DNA from: Mesostigma viride
Lineage: Eukaryota > Streptophyta > Mesostigmatophyceae > Mesostigmatales > Mesostigmataceae
DNA: 64,000 nt
NCBI GenBank assembly: GCA_009746045.1
Contig: RPFO01000078.1
Location: 1,211,107 to 1,275,106 of the forward strand
Direction: 5' to 3'
The position numbers and the translations under genes are program-made. Of this stretch, positions 20,925 through 32,494 are shown in pieces. The notes under the pieces are model-generated. The model had not been told where the DNA came from and did no database searches. It saw nothing but the letters and a program-made list of their open reading frames with translations. Positions within the stretch are counted from its first letter, which is position 1. The number at the start of each line of letters is the position of its first letter.

Positions 20925-21115
20925 CATGCAGGTTCGAGCTACATTATAATTAATACAAAACCATGGTCTGGATTCTCCTGATTTCTGGCCTGCGCTGGTT
21001 GTCTCCTTGATATAGCATCATCCATTCCATCCCATGTTCCCCTCCCACTGAGGACTTATGCCCACGTGACGTCCGCAACGTCGGTCACGTGTATACATTA
21101 ATTAATAAATTGAGG
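20925..21115 (+). repeat. Short dispersed repeat joined to a LINE family A tail
   Basis: 20925-21010 matches the short repeat at 35.9-36.2 and 51.6-51.7 kb (CATGGTCYGGATTCTCC, then CTGGCCTGCGCTGGTTGTC). It is followed by a family A end with CCCACTGAGGACTTATG, an enlarged hairpin CACGTGACGTCCGCAACGTC and a TTAAT tail. Confidence 0.65.
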
Positions 21116-21289
21116 ACATCATATTTGAGATCGTTGTCCATGAGGCATATGATTTTGACAACTATCAATGATGAGGGCAAGCAGTGCATGCCAGAAATAT
21201 GGAGAATCCGGAAGTCCTATACAACTAAGAATGACTAAAGTAAATATTTTGCTTTGCCCTGTAACTAGGTCTTATAGATCATTAGTTCC

Positions 21290-22070
21290 ATCCATCCCAT
21301 CCCGTGAGGTGACCAGCACACTGCCAACAGATCCGCAAGAGATCCGTGTTACCGTTGGCCGCCGTGTTCAAGGGGGCGTACTGTGCGCGCCACCGGTGCC
21401 GACTGGCAGCGTAGCGTTGGTGTCGAGCAGCGTGACCAGAAAGTGCCGAGCAGGGGTCGGCTGGCATCCTCCACATTGAGGGCGCTGAATAAGGCAGCAT
21501 GTTTCGCCTGGTCTCGACCGGCCCGCATGTGGCGCGTAGCCCACGACTACGGTGAGAGTGTGGTGAGAATGCCCTTCAGTGGCCGCAAAAGTAGCCACTT
21601 ACACACGCGGGGACCTCAGCACGATGGTCTTGAGGTGGTCGCTGATGCTGCCGGTACTGAGCACAGGATGCCCACACCGCCTTGGCCCGGCGCGGCGCCT
21701 CCACTGTAGTGAATTCGCCAGCCTGCGCGGAGGTCGTCGACCATGAGCCCCTTGACCCCCTGCTGCATGTGGGTCGACTATGCGCCGATGCTCCTGGACT
21801 CTCGCTGGAGAACAGCGATCTTGTTGTCGACAGACACCTGAGGCGATCAGCTCGTCGAAGCGTTGACGTGCTGGGACCTGCCGCTGCTGGTAGACGGATC
21901 TGTGCACAGGGAGGCTGTACACATTAAAGCTAGCAATGCCAAGAACAGGCCGTTGCCCTATTAGCGGGGGGGCGGGGGTGGAATTTAAAAGTGGGGGTGG
22001 AGAAGGGTACAGTGATGGAGGTGGAGTCGGTGGGTGGCGAGTGGGGTTAGTCATTAGTGCTTTTCAACGC
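21290..22070 (-). mobile_element. LINE ORF2 endonuclease fragment
   Basis: Minus-strand start of an APE-type endonuclease: VLGIASFNVYSL at about 21935-21955, after a Pro-rich leader. It continues in broken frames to a LLDTNATLPVG block at about 21395-21425, equivalent to LLDANATLP in the copy at 1.9 kb. Truncated before the SDH motif, where it meets a family A-like CATCCCATCCC stretch. Confidence 0.6.
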
Positions 22071-22577
22071 ATGGAGTCTTTCCTTCAGGTCAGATATGCG
22101 TCCTCTCCGACCTTTCTAGGGTCGCAGTGGCGTGTCGACTGCGCCTTGTCCCGCTCAAGTCTGGCCAGGAGGCTGGAGAATTGGCGGGAGGGTCGAACGC
22201 GGTGTGCCTGTTGACCTTGCATCCCGAATTCCCGATCATGCTCACACGGCGTGGCATGGAGATGGAAAGGGGCCTGTTTATTAATTAATTGATAAAGGCG
22301 GTGCCCAAAGCCTATTGTACCGCGAGGCCGCGAGGGTGTGCCTGTACCGGGCGCCCTCCTCACCGGGGACGCGTGCGTTGACAACGATGCTGCAGAGGCT
22401 GGCGAGTGTTGCACCTTCTGCTTCTTCTGGGGGGCAGCCCGTGGCATGCCCATGTGCATGACACTCAAGTACTTATTGAGAGGGCCTTTGCACTTTTACT
22501 GACGGTACTTTGCACTAAACGCTGTGCTTTGAATGCTGCCACGGTCGGATCTGCAAAGATGCAAAACTGAAAATTGG

Positions 22578-22682
<105 letters not shown>

Positions 22683-22689
22683 TCATCAC

Positions 22690-23798
22690 CAGAATGAAAT
22701 AACCAATTCATGTCCCACGTAGCTCCCACAAAAACCAGCATCTTCATTAAAACAATAAGTGGACTTATCCCTAGCTAACTGACGTCTTTAAACCCTTATG
22801 TTCAGTGATGCTAGTAAGACGCTAACCGTACAGACCGGGGGTAGAATATCCCGAATCTGCACGGCTAGTATTAAATAATGCGTGGGTTGTTCTTTTCAGG
22901 GGCACTGCACCTCACGCCCCGTTCCGCCCGGGTATAATCAACCCAAGCGCGGAACGCACATTTTATTTAATTCATTTTTCAACCATGCACTATACAGCAT
23001 CTACTAATCACAAAAGCTCTAGCCAAACAGCTACGAGAAAACACTACGACCTATAAGCCGCTCAATCAGCGGCCTCTTGTTCCCGCATTCACGTATAGAA
23101 GAAACTCCGTTCAAAGAACCCCGATTACATGGACACTCAAGCACAGCCCAAGCCTCGGATTGAAAAGTTTCTGGCCATGACAAGCTCAAGCTCTTCCATA
23201 TATCAAACAATTCTATGTCAGACTCCATTGGGAGCTGAAGACGGTTTTGGCGCATGTTGATTCATAAACAACTAAAACAGTCTTCCTGATAATAAACATG
23301 TCGCGTTAGAACAGATACACAACTTGCACCTTCAGCGAGTTCATTCAGATGCTGCAGGAGTCCTTCAAAACTAGTGCTCATGCAAAATGAAGATTGAAGA
23401 CGCAAGGCTTGATTCCATATAACCCATTACATAGTGTAACTCATAGCACCGTCAACTCTCACCGTGAGATATTTCTGCGCCTATCTCACAGAAGATACCT
23501 GGACATGCCATAGCAATTTACAGTCCTCTACATAAAGCAAGCAGTCTTATATATAAAATTAAATCTCTAAGGGTGGGTGGCAACTCCGTGTGGGCTGGCC
23601 GCCCTTCCAGCTTCACCCCGCATGAGAAGCAGGGCCAGCGCAAGCACAATTCAATCCTCGAATGTTTCAGGATAATGATATCGGTGCCTGCTTTAGCGGG
23701 GCGCGGCGCCAGTATCCTTGTGCCGAGCTTCTCGGTTGCACACAGTTGGTGGCTGATGTACGGAGCTATGTACGTGGTCGAGCTAGCACACAGCAATC
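22690..23798. other. Intergenic/3' flank, no gene seen
   Basis: AT-rich stretch downstream of the STPG gene. I see no conserved coding block; it probably includes that gene's 3' UTR near its right end. Confidence 0.5.
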
Positions 23799-26700
23799 TT
23801 AGTCATACGCTCCTGGTCCAGGTGAAGCAGTATCTGTATAGACAAACCGGCGCGAGGAGCCGAACCCCCACGCGGCACCAGACTTTTTAGCAGATAGCGC
23901 TTGGACACCCTGCGCGGGATGAAGGGAGGACGAAGCAGAGGCGAGGCACAAGTGGGCCAGCATAAGAAAAGTCTGCCAACGCACAAGTAGTGTGTCCACG
24001 CCCGTGGCTGTGCTTTCTTAGAGTAAAGAGATATGCTCTTGCGTGAAGGCATGTTCACGTTACGATCCATGCCAGGGAGAAACCGGGCAGGCAAGTCCAA
24101 GGATGAGCGAGGCACAACAGCATCGGAACGAACCTAAAGGGGTTGCCAAGCACAGTCGTAGCACAGACCGGAGGGGTCATCCTGCAGCCATCCTGCAAAC
24201 TTGCAAGATGGCTGGCAAAGTGTGATGGAATAACACACTGCGTCAACCATTCAACCCTCGCAACCTGCTGGGCCTTACCAGGGATGACTTGGTGGGGCTG
24301 GTGGTTGGTCCTGGCGATGACAGCCCGAATGAGCTCTTCTCATGATCGGGGGAGATGTACACCTGCCAGGGGGAGATGCACGATGAGATGTGCCAGAGGG
24401 AGGTGTACCACAGGCCCGGCAAGCATCGCGAAGAGCAAAGCAAATGGAAATGGAAGCACACGGCTGTCAAGAGCAGTCCAGCACGGCGAATGACCAGGAA
24501 AGGAACACAAGTCTGAGTCCACACAGTGGATGCATGCGCCCAGGCTGCCAGGCGAGTTAGCCAACCTAGAAAAATGGGAGAAAAGGCAATGAATGCCTGG
24601 GCCTCTTGCTGCTTGTGCCATGAAATCATTGCAAGAAAAACCCACAAACTTTCGTAGGTTGGATGACCTGCCATCCTCTGGAGCTGACCAAACTACAAAG
24701 GAATGGAGGAACTGCCCAAGAAAGCCAGCCTGCAATGCTTCTCTTCATGGACATCCCTCCAAGATGACCTGCCATGCCATTCCCTCCCCCCAACAACTTG
24801 TCCTTTTTTTTCCCCCACCTCCCTTCCCTCCTCCCCTCCCCCTCCTCACCTTGGAGCGCCCATCGCGGTCGGAGCTGCCGAAGGAGAAGGTGGCCGGCGA
24901 CGTGCGCGTGGACACGGGCTGCTTGCCAATACCGGGCACGCTGTCGTACGCGCCCGCGCCTGGCTCCTTGGCCTTGTTTGGGTTCTGCGGCCACGAGGGG
25001 GGGGAGGGGGGCACGGTGGGCAACATGAGGGACGGTGGGCAAGGGGGGGAGAGCTTGGGCAAGGGGGGGACAGCTTGGGCAAGGGGGGGAGAGCTGGGGC
25101 AAGGAAAGAAAAGGCCCGGCAAGCGACGGAAGGTGGGCACGGCGGATGAGCCGGCAAGGGACGGGGACTGAGCCCTCGGCGATGGGTGCGGCAGCCAGCA
25201 GGCATGGTCATGATACGGTGGCAAATGAGACGTGGGTGAGCAGGGAAAGCGGGCAGTCTACATGGGTTGTTGCCAGTTAAGTGACAGCCAAGGCTATAAG
25301 TCACCCTTGTGGCTACTCGCAGATCAGACATGTGCGCTGCCGGTCCTTGGAGTCTCCCAACGAGGAGACTCCATGCATGGCTGCCTATCGCAAGTACACA
25401 TGTCTGAATGACCACCATGTCACAGCCGGGACAGCCCCATCCCAGATCAGCAAGTTGTGCGCCCTCGGCACCATCAGCACAACAGCCTGCTATCCGCGCC
25501 CCACATCCGTGCACTGCGTACACCGACGCGAACATCTTACTGACGCGCACACTTAACACCGTGGCGGTAGGCACACACGCTGTTCGCTCCATGAGCCTGC
25601 TTGCTCCACAACCCTGCTAGCTCACCTCCGTCCCCTTGAAGCGTTGCGAGGAGGGGAAGGCCCACCCGGGCGCGTTCTTCTTGGTGGCCAGCGGCTGCGC
25701 GCCGATGGAGGAGAGAGTCTCGTACGCGCTCGGGCCGGGGGAGTTGTTGCCGAATTGAGCCTGGGGGGGAGAGAAAAGAGCGGGTGGGGTGGCGCGGTGG
25801 GGGGATCCGGTGATGCCAGGCACACACAAGGCAACGAATACGAGGTTTGTGTACAATACTCTGGTTACGGATATGCTGGTTGGCAAGGCCAAGGGGGAGG
25901 CAGCCACGCCGACGCAGCACGGGGTGAGACATAGGGATGCAAGCACAACGAGCCCATAAGGTGCTGGGAGGCACGCCCCTGCAAGCACATGGAGGCCCCC
26001 CATGCGGCTTCACCAACCAGAGAGTGGTGGACACCGTTTCATGGCCCGCACCCCATGCCCTCATGCGCGCCTGTTCATGCCCCACGCACCATGCTCGCTT
26101 CGGGGAGTGCACCTTTCCAACCCCCCATGCTTATCGTTCGCACCACCCTGTGCCCCTCTACCACCAACCAAGCTTCGGCTGCAAAACTTTCCATGCCCCA
26201 TACCCGATGCCTTGTTCATGCGCACCTCTCGTGCCCCAAGGTTAAATTGTGTGCACTATTCGGCGCTCCACAAACCAAGACTCTACTGCGGTTTCGCCAT
26301 GCAAACCCCTTGGTTGGATTGTGAATACATTGTACTGCGCATATTTTTCGCACGCCACAGAACCAGACGCTTCTGCCCACCTTTTCGTGCTCCACCGACG
26401 TGAACTGCTTGGCTGCGTGGTCGCGCGTGGAGCTGCCGAAGTGGAAGGTGCCCGCGGAGCGCTTCTCCGAGATGACCTGGGGGGAAGTTCCCATGAGCAG
26501 GGGCAGGCAAGTGGCAAGGAGAATAAAATAATCATAAGATAAAAATTCCAGAGAATCTCCAGCGATGGCTTTGCAACACAAGCATTGGTTGAGTTAACTT
26601 TCACAGCGTGCATGCACAGGAACGGGGAGATCGCGCGCGTTAAGGGGAACAGAGGAGGTCAGACTGAGCCATCGCAAGAGGCTCCTGTACATCCTAACCA

Positions 26701-28998
26701 AATCTATGTCATTGTTCAGGAGACAAAACCGCCCGTTGGAAGACTTGGTGTGGCACAGCACATGTTTGGTAGCAGGCAGAGGGCGACGTCATTCCGTGGC
26801 CCGCATGGCCGCGCACCCTGGCCACGCTATTCTATCTGCGTGGTGACTAGCATCCCACAGCACCAGGTCAGTGGATGACGATGGCAGAGTTCAACTGCCG
26901 AGAAGTCAGGCCGCACCCCTCGCACTGTATTCATGATGCCCAACGGAGATATGCTCAAGCACCCCTCGCACTGTATTCATTCATGATGCCACCACTTTCG
27001 ACCTGCGACAAACGCCAACCCCACGCACCCACACATCTCAAGAACGGTGCTAACGAAACCAAGCATGAAGGATTACATGCTACCTTGCGCACAGCAATCA
27101 ACAACACCGCACAGGGCAGGTATAGAGCATGGCAGACAGGTAGAGAGCATGGCAGCCCCTGTAATGATCACAGCCCACCATGCATGTACTCAGTATTTGA
27201 AGCCAGGTCATACTGGCAGCTTCGTGGAGCATGCGTACCTGTTTCCCTAGTGTGGAGTGCAACCCGTACGCTCCTGGACCGGGCACGGCGCCGCTGTTGT
27301 TCTGCAGACGCAAGCGGGAGAGTCGGGGCCGGGGGGGGGGGGTCGTTTACCATAGCCAGACGGTTAGATCACCATCATGCAGCCAGCTCTGTACCCTGAA
27401 AGCTTGCCCGCGACATTGCGAACTGTGTGGACGTGCAAGCAGCGTGAATCCTTCTACCTCAGTGAGGAAATGCAAGGACTAGCGTGAATCTCTTTCCTCG
27501 TCTTTGTGAAGCACGAAAGCAACCCGAAGGAAAGCACGCCAGGACCGTTATCATCCCACTCGTGCTTCTTCCAGCCCAGTTCCGTCCCACGATTGTTTCA
27601 TTCCACGGCTTCATCCCACTAGTGCTTCTCCTTACCTTTGTAAACCGTGTGGATGTGCAAGGCCACAAACACCCCCCCTCACCTTTGTGAAGCGCGAGGA
27701 CGAGCCAAAGGAGAACTCGGGCGCGTTCTCCTCGTTGGAGGTCTTCTGGGGGCCGATCGATGACGGGCGGTCGTACACGGGGCCTGGTGGCGGATGCAGG
27801 CAGTGCCGCAAGGATGGGGGAGTGGCAGGGGGAGGGAATTCAGGACAATGACCAGGGATGCGGCGAGGGGGGAAAAGAGAGGCAACGAACAAATGGAAGC
27901 AGGCAGTGGCAGAGGTATTGGGGAGGGGTGAGGGGAAGGGAAGAAAGGCAAAGGGGAGGAGGAAGAGGTAACGATGCTTAGCATAGGAATGGGAAGATCA
28001 TGTCTGGCAAGTTGTCAACACTCATGATGGTAAGGCCACAGCACTTCAAGGACTACGACGATGCTGCCACCCCCAGAGGCTATAGAGGCAAGAAGTGCTG
28101 GGGGTGTAAGCATAAGCGAGTGACGGCAAGAGTGACAGGTTTATCCTTGGAAAGCATGCCGGGTAGGTCATGGCCCTTCTTAAAAGCAGGCCTTCAGTTA
28201 CAGCATTCACCATCATTGATCCACCGCATGTCATTCCACTACACTGCGGTGTGCGGGACTTGTATCGGCGGCCAGCATGTCGCGTGGGCCTGCCGTACCT
28301 GGACTGTTCATGCCATATCCCGACTTGGCATGCTCCGACGTGATGTATTGCTGCACCAGCCAAAGGGGGGGGGGGGAGAAGTAACGGTACACAAGCACCG
28401 GTGAGTGTGCACCGATCATCAGTACAGACTGGCATGGTAGTGCGGCAGGTAGGCATGCCAGCAGAGCACGGAAAGAAAAAGTATCTCCTCGGATGCAAGT
28501 GCCTGCAGAGTGCAAGGAACAGCCCCTCACGATGGCGAGCAAAGGTAGGCGGGTGTGGGGACAGGGAGTGGCCTCCCCTGTCCAAATCAATCACAAATAA
28601 CAGCGTCAACATGCAGTCATGGGGTCACAGATTTGAGGCTCCTTTTCTGTCCCCGTCTCGTACATTGATGCGCGTTTGTCAGCATCAGCTCAGACACGAC
28701 CTAGCCTAACAGTGTAGCAGACCATGGAGCGAGCGAGCGCACTCATCCATACGTTTACGTGCAGTCACACGCACATGTGCTTCAGACCTGGCACCTGCCT
28801 GCACTTTGCTGCCACTTTGGCCCCAACAGGAGCAGCAGGCATCACTCTCCTCACGCGGCCCCCTATTCATAAGACATGACCATTGTGTTTGAGGTCAAAG
28901 CTATTCTTTATGGTATATTGTACATGGTGGAGGCCCCTGGCCCGCCCGCTGCTTTCTACAGCCAAGGTGCACATGGGGACACGGCATCCCCCACAGAT

Positions 28999-29031
<33 letters not shown>

Positions 29032-29925
29032 CAAGGAGCCACATTCACCTTGCCATCCCCCCCCACGCCCCTCCTCAGCCGTGTGCGCTCACCTCCTCAG
29101 CCGTGTGCGCTCACCTTCTCAGCCGCGTGCGCTCACCTCCTTTGCCCCCCAGGCTTGCTGTCTCAGCCCGGCCCCAACGCGCGCTCACATGCTCATCCCC
29201 GCATGCATGCTCACCTCGTAGCCCCCCCCAAACTACGCTTATCTTCTCAACCCCCGTCCCGCCCACATCACGCCTCTCCTCCCCCCCCCCCCGCATGCGC
29301 ACCTTCCCTCCTCCCCCCCCCCCACATGCGCACCTGCTCACCTTCTCCCCCACGCATGCGCACCTCTCCTCATCCCCCACGCATGCACACCTTCTCTACT
29401 CAACCCCCATGCATGCGCACCTTCTCAGCCGATGACCGGCTGGAGCTGCCGAACCCGAACGCCGGCATCGTCTCCTTGGTCGACAGCGGCTGGGTGGGGG
29501 GGGGGAGAGAAGAGGGGCGGGGGGGGAGGAAAGGAAGAAGGCAAGGCGGGAGGACAGGAAGAGGAAGGCAAGGCAGGGGGAAGAGAAGTCGGGGGGCAAG
29601 GAGGCGGGGGAGAGAAGGGCAGGCAGGGGGGAAAAAGAAAAGGCAGGGGGAAGTGAACACACGGGGAACCAGGCGGTCCCACCAAGAGGGGTTATGCAGT
29701 CAGTTACAGAGAAATGAGGGGAGCGGCATCAGGTATCGGACGCACCGATGGACAGGCACATATGGCAGCAAGCCTAGCCTTGGGGGTGGATACTGGAACA
29801 CAAGCCATGAGATGGCTGCTTGGGCGGCTGGCTAGCAAACCCTGACGAAACACCATGAGAGGCATGCTGCAGCAACAGCCAAGTACCTGCAGGCATGAGG
29901 CCAGGATGCACGAGTCGCTTGACAT
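23799..29925 (-). CDS. Sperm-tail PG-rich repeat (STPG/SHIPPO-like) flagellar protein, 10 exons, about 294 aa
   Basis: Minus-strand exons: 29925-29887, 29489-29421, 28350-28299, 27783-27683, 27301-27239, 26476-26381, 25760-25626, 24984-24850, 24362-24279 and 23909-23799. All phases agree, including the split Gly codon between exons 3 and 4. The product is a series of STPG repeats: PG motifs SPGPVYD, VPGPGAYG, SPGPSAYE, EPGAGAYD, SPGPTTSP and SPGPGAYD, alternating with a SIGxQPLSTKxxxPxFxFGSSxR unit. Proteins of this family are microtubule-associated parts of axonemes, so a flagellated stage is implied. Exons 2-10 are well supported. The 13-codon first exon (MSSDSCILASCLQ) rests on its donor, ATG and the family pattern and is less sure. 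The C-terminus ends exactly on a PGPGAYD motif. Introns are G/C-run rich and carry copies of exon edges. Confidence 0.85.
29040..29420. repeat. Degenerate tandem copies of an STPG exon end and its donor
   Basis: The exon-2 border (plus-strand view GCGCAC|CTTCTCAGCCG) is echoed at about 29076-29150 as GCTCAC|CTCCTCAGCCG (twice) and GCTCAC|CTTCTCAGCCG. Further CATGCGCAC / CTTCTC-like units fill 29290-29420. All lie in the intron immediately downstream of that exon. Confidence 0.7.
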
Positions 29926-32494
29926 GTTAACCACCACATTGGGTACTAGGTTAATGTGCTCCTGTTCTAGACTGCTTTAGAAAACGTGGCTTCTCTCCCA
30001 TTCAAGATGGAGAAGAGGGGTGCTAAGGCGCTTTCCACATTTTGAGTGCAGGTGGTGGTTTCAGGCTAATTCTACTTCAGGTACCCTGGACCTGTCCACA
30101 TCCGGTGTTCAGGTTGATCGGAACTCCCGAGTTTCGACTGAAAATTGCCTGAAACTGACCTGCACAACCTGCACCGTTGAAACTCTGGTGCAGGTAGTGC
30201 AGGTCAGGTTTCTGAGAGGTCAAAATGGTCAGGGAAAGGCCACCTAGACGGATCCGAACGATGAGGTACAGACTGACTTGTACCAGGTCGTACGGGTTGT
30301 TCAGAGTGCAGCAAAGATCCCGCCTGATATTCTCGGTGGTCCAGTACGGACGCGGAGGATCCATTGTGGAAATGACCTTCCAAAATAGTTCGCTACTGAA
30401 TCATGTGCCGGAACTAGGCTCGAGGCCTCGAATTTGTTTCAGGACCCATCGGCGCTGAAGTTTCGGGCTAATTCAATGGCCCCGGAATGTGGAAAGCCCC
30501 TAAGTTTATGAGGCATGGCCCCCATACCAAACAGAATATCTCCATACGCATCCAGGTCTCTCCATAGAGTGTGTAAGATATGTTGCGCTTGGTGGTGCAA
30601 AGCCATTCACAAGGAAGACAAACAAAGACAAAAGCGTACGATTTGCTATCTAACTGATACGCATATGGTTATGAAAAAGATTAGTGTCACTTTGTGCTCC
30701 TTGTACTATTGCAGTAAGGCAGACTTTGATAGTTCCAACTCCCCAAAAGAGAGTAGAAAGCTCTACATTGCTCTTGTCAGAAAATTAGGCACATTGTGCT
30801 TTATTGACGGCCCAGATGTACAAACAACGCACGCCCAGTGCTATCCAGGCTGGTAAATAAGAAGATCTTACTCGCACAAGGCCTAGGTACTTACATCACA
30901 GCAGCATGTGGCATACATTGAATCAACGCGGAATTGTGAAAGCTATACCATTGCAAATGGACAACAATATTTGCCCACTGTAGTTACCACATCGTCAACG
31001 CACCCAAGAACTTTGACTGCCAGCTTGGCAATCCAATGTAGTCATTCACACTTGGAATCTCCCAGGAGATTTCAATCTAAACCTGGCACTGCTGTGAACG
31101 TAGCTTCGGGAACTGTGCATACCTGAGCTCCGAACGTCGACCGTAGTCGAGTCGCGCGCAGTGGACTCGCTTGCCTTTTCGTTGGCGACGTGTCTCCCAT
31201 GGTGGGCAGATTGACAATATTCTTCTCTGCAACCCAAGTTGCGGCGCTGAGTATTCCAACTTCAAATTTCGCCGGCTACACCTATGCCTTTCAGGCAGAC
31301 CAGGATAATCACGTGGTGCAGGGTAAGACAAAAGCCTCCAACGAAATTCCCCGCGCGCCTAGTGAGATCACAAATGGGGAGGGTAGCTGCAAGTCCCACC
31401 GTCTTTCCCCATCTCTGGTGTTCGCTAAATGATTTCTTAGAGTCCCCGTCGTGCTAAACACTAGCAATGCCAGCCTACTAGTATATGATGTTTAGAAAAC
31501 ACTCCTGTTACCCGTGCCTCGAGGAATTGTTCTGCAAGGCGTTAGAGGTCATGGATGCCATCGCCTCTTTCCAGTAGGATGCTTCTATCTCTCTCGCTCG
31601 TGACGGGTGGTGCCCTACTGCCCTATAATTGTTCCGCCTGCTCCCAGCTGCCAGCACCACGAATTTGCTCCAACTGCCACCAGCACGGCACTCGCTATTT
31701 TTACCTCCATGCCAAAAAACGCGCCGCGCCGATGTTGGCTCATTGTGTGCCGACTGGGCGGGTCTCCCTGGGAAAGGGTCCTGAATGTGCCCACTGTCCA
31801 GTGTCAGCACCTGGATCAGGCCGACCTGCACAGGTGGCGAAACACGGCAGCTCCTGAAAGCCGAAGTCGGTTTCGTTCGACTACGAGAGAATCTGAAATT
31901 TACCTTCTACTTTGAAGGTACAATTCATTGGTTAGTTGAATCCCATACAATTCATTGGTACAACGGAGCAACAGCGACTCCGGAAACTTGGCCTGGAATT
32001 CATTGGCTGCGAGTGCGAGTGCTGACACGCCATCCATAGCTTGCTTCCTGGCATGGCATTCATTTGCTTCGGGGTGTGTAGTGCTAGTGTCGAAGCACTG
32101 CTGTCGCCATCAACAAATTTGATATAATTCAATAATTTGTCGATTACAGCCAGTGGGTTCGTGTTTACGAGATCCGGTGTACTTGCCAGGCATTTCACCA
32201 CGTGAAGGATTGTTGGCAGCATCGGTTTTGCCACCCAGCAGCATGGGGTGCACGTAGTCAGGATCACCTCTCATTGCAGATCGACTATTGACGAGATAAG
32301 CCGGTGACGTTTCATGAAGGCGTTCTGCTGGATAATTTATACTCATTAAGGGATGATTCACTGGACACCAACGCCCAAGAAGCTGAATGAAGCACTCGTA
32401 AATAACCCATACATTTGACCCGTCACCTCGGCACGTTAGTCCAGTCTACAGACATTAGGGACCTGGTGGCAATTCGGACATTACGTGCCGCATA
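29926..32494. other. Intergenic between divergent STPG and A9/Ig-like genes
   Basis: About 2.6 kb holding the 5' flanks of two divergent genes. ORFs here are short and overlap on both strands. One plus-strand frame at 31555-31857 has a CSAC...CSNC cysteine pattern but no recognisable family. No tRNA, repeat array or promoter motif was identified. Confidence 0.5.

Noticed and set aside
22085-22468. 127-codon minus-strand ORF upstream of the LINE endonuclease fragment
   Set aside because: Could be the end of ORF1 of that element by position, but I see none of the ORF1 blocks found in family B.
28876-29835. 319-codon plus-strand ORF rich in Pro/Ser/His
   Set aside because: It runs antisense through STPG exon 2 and its repeat-filled introns. 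Composition reflects C-runs and echo repeats.
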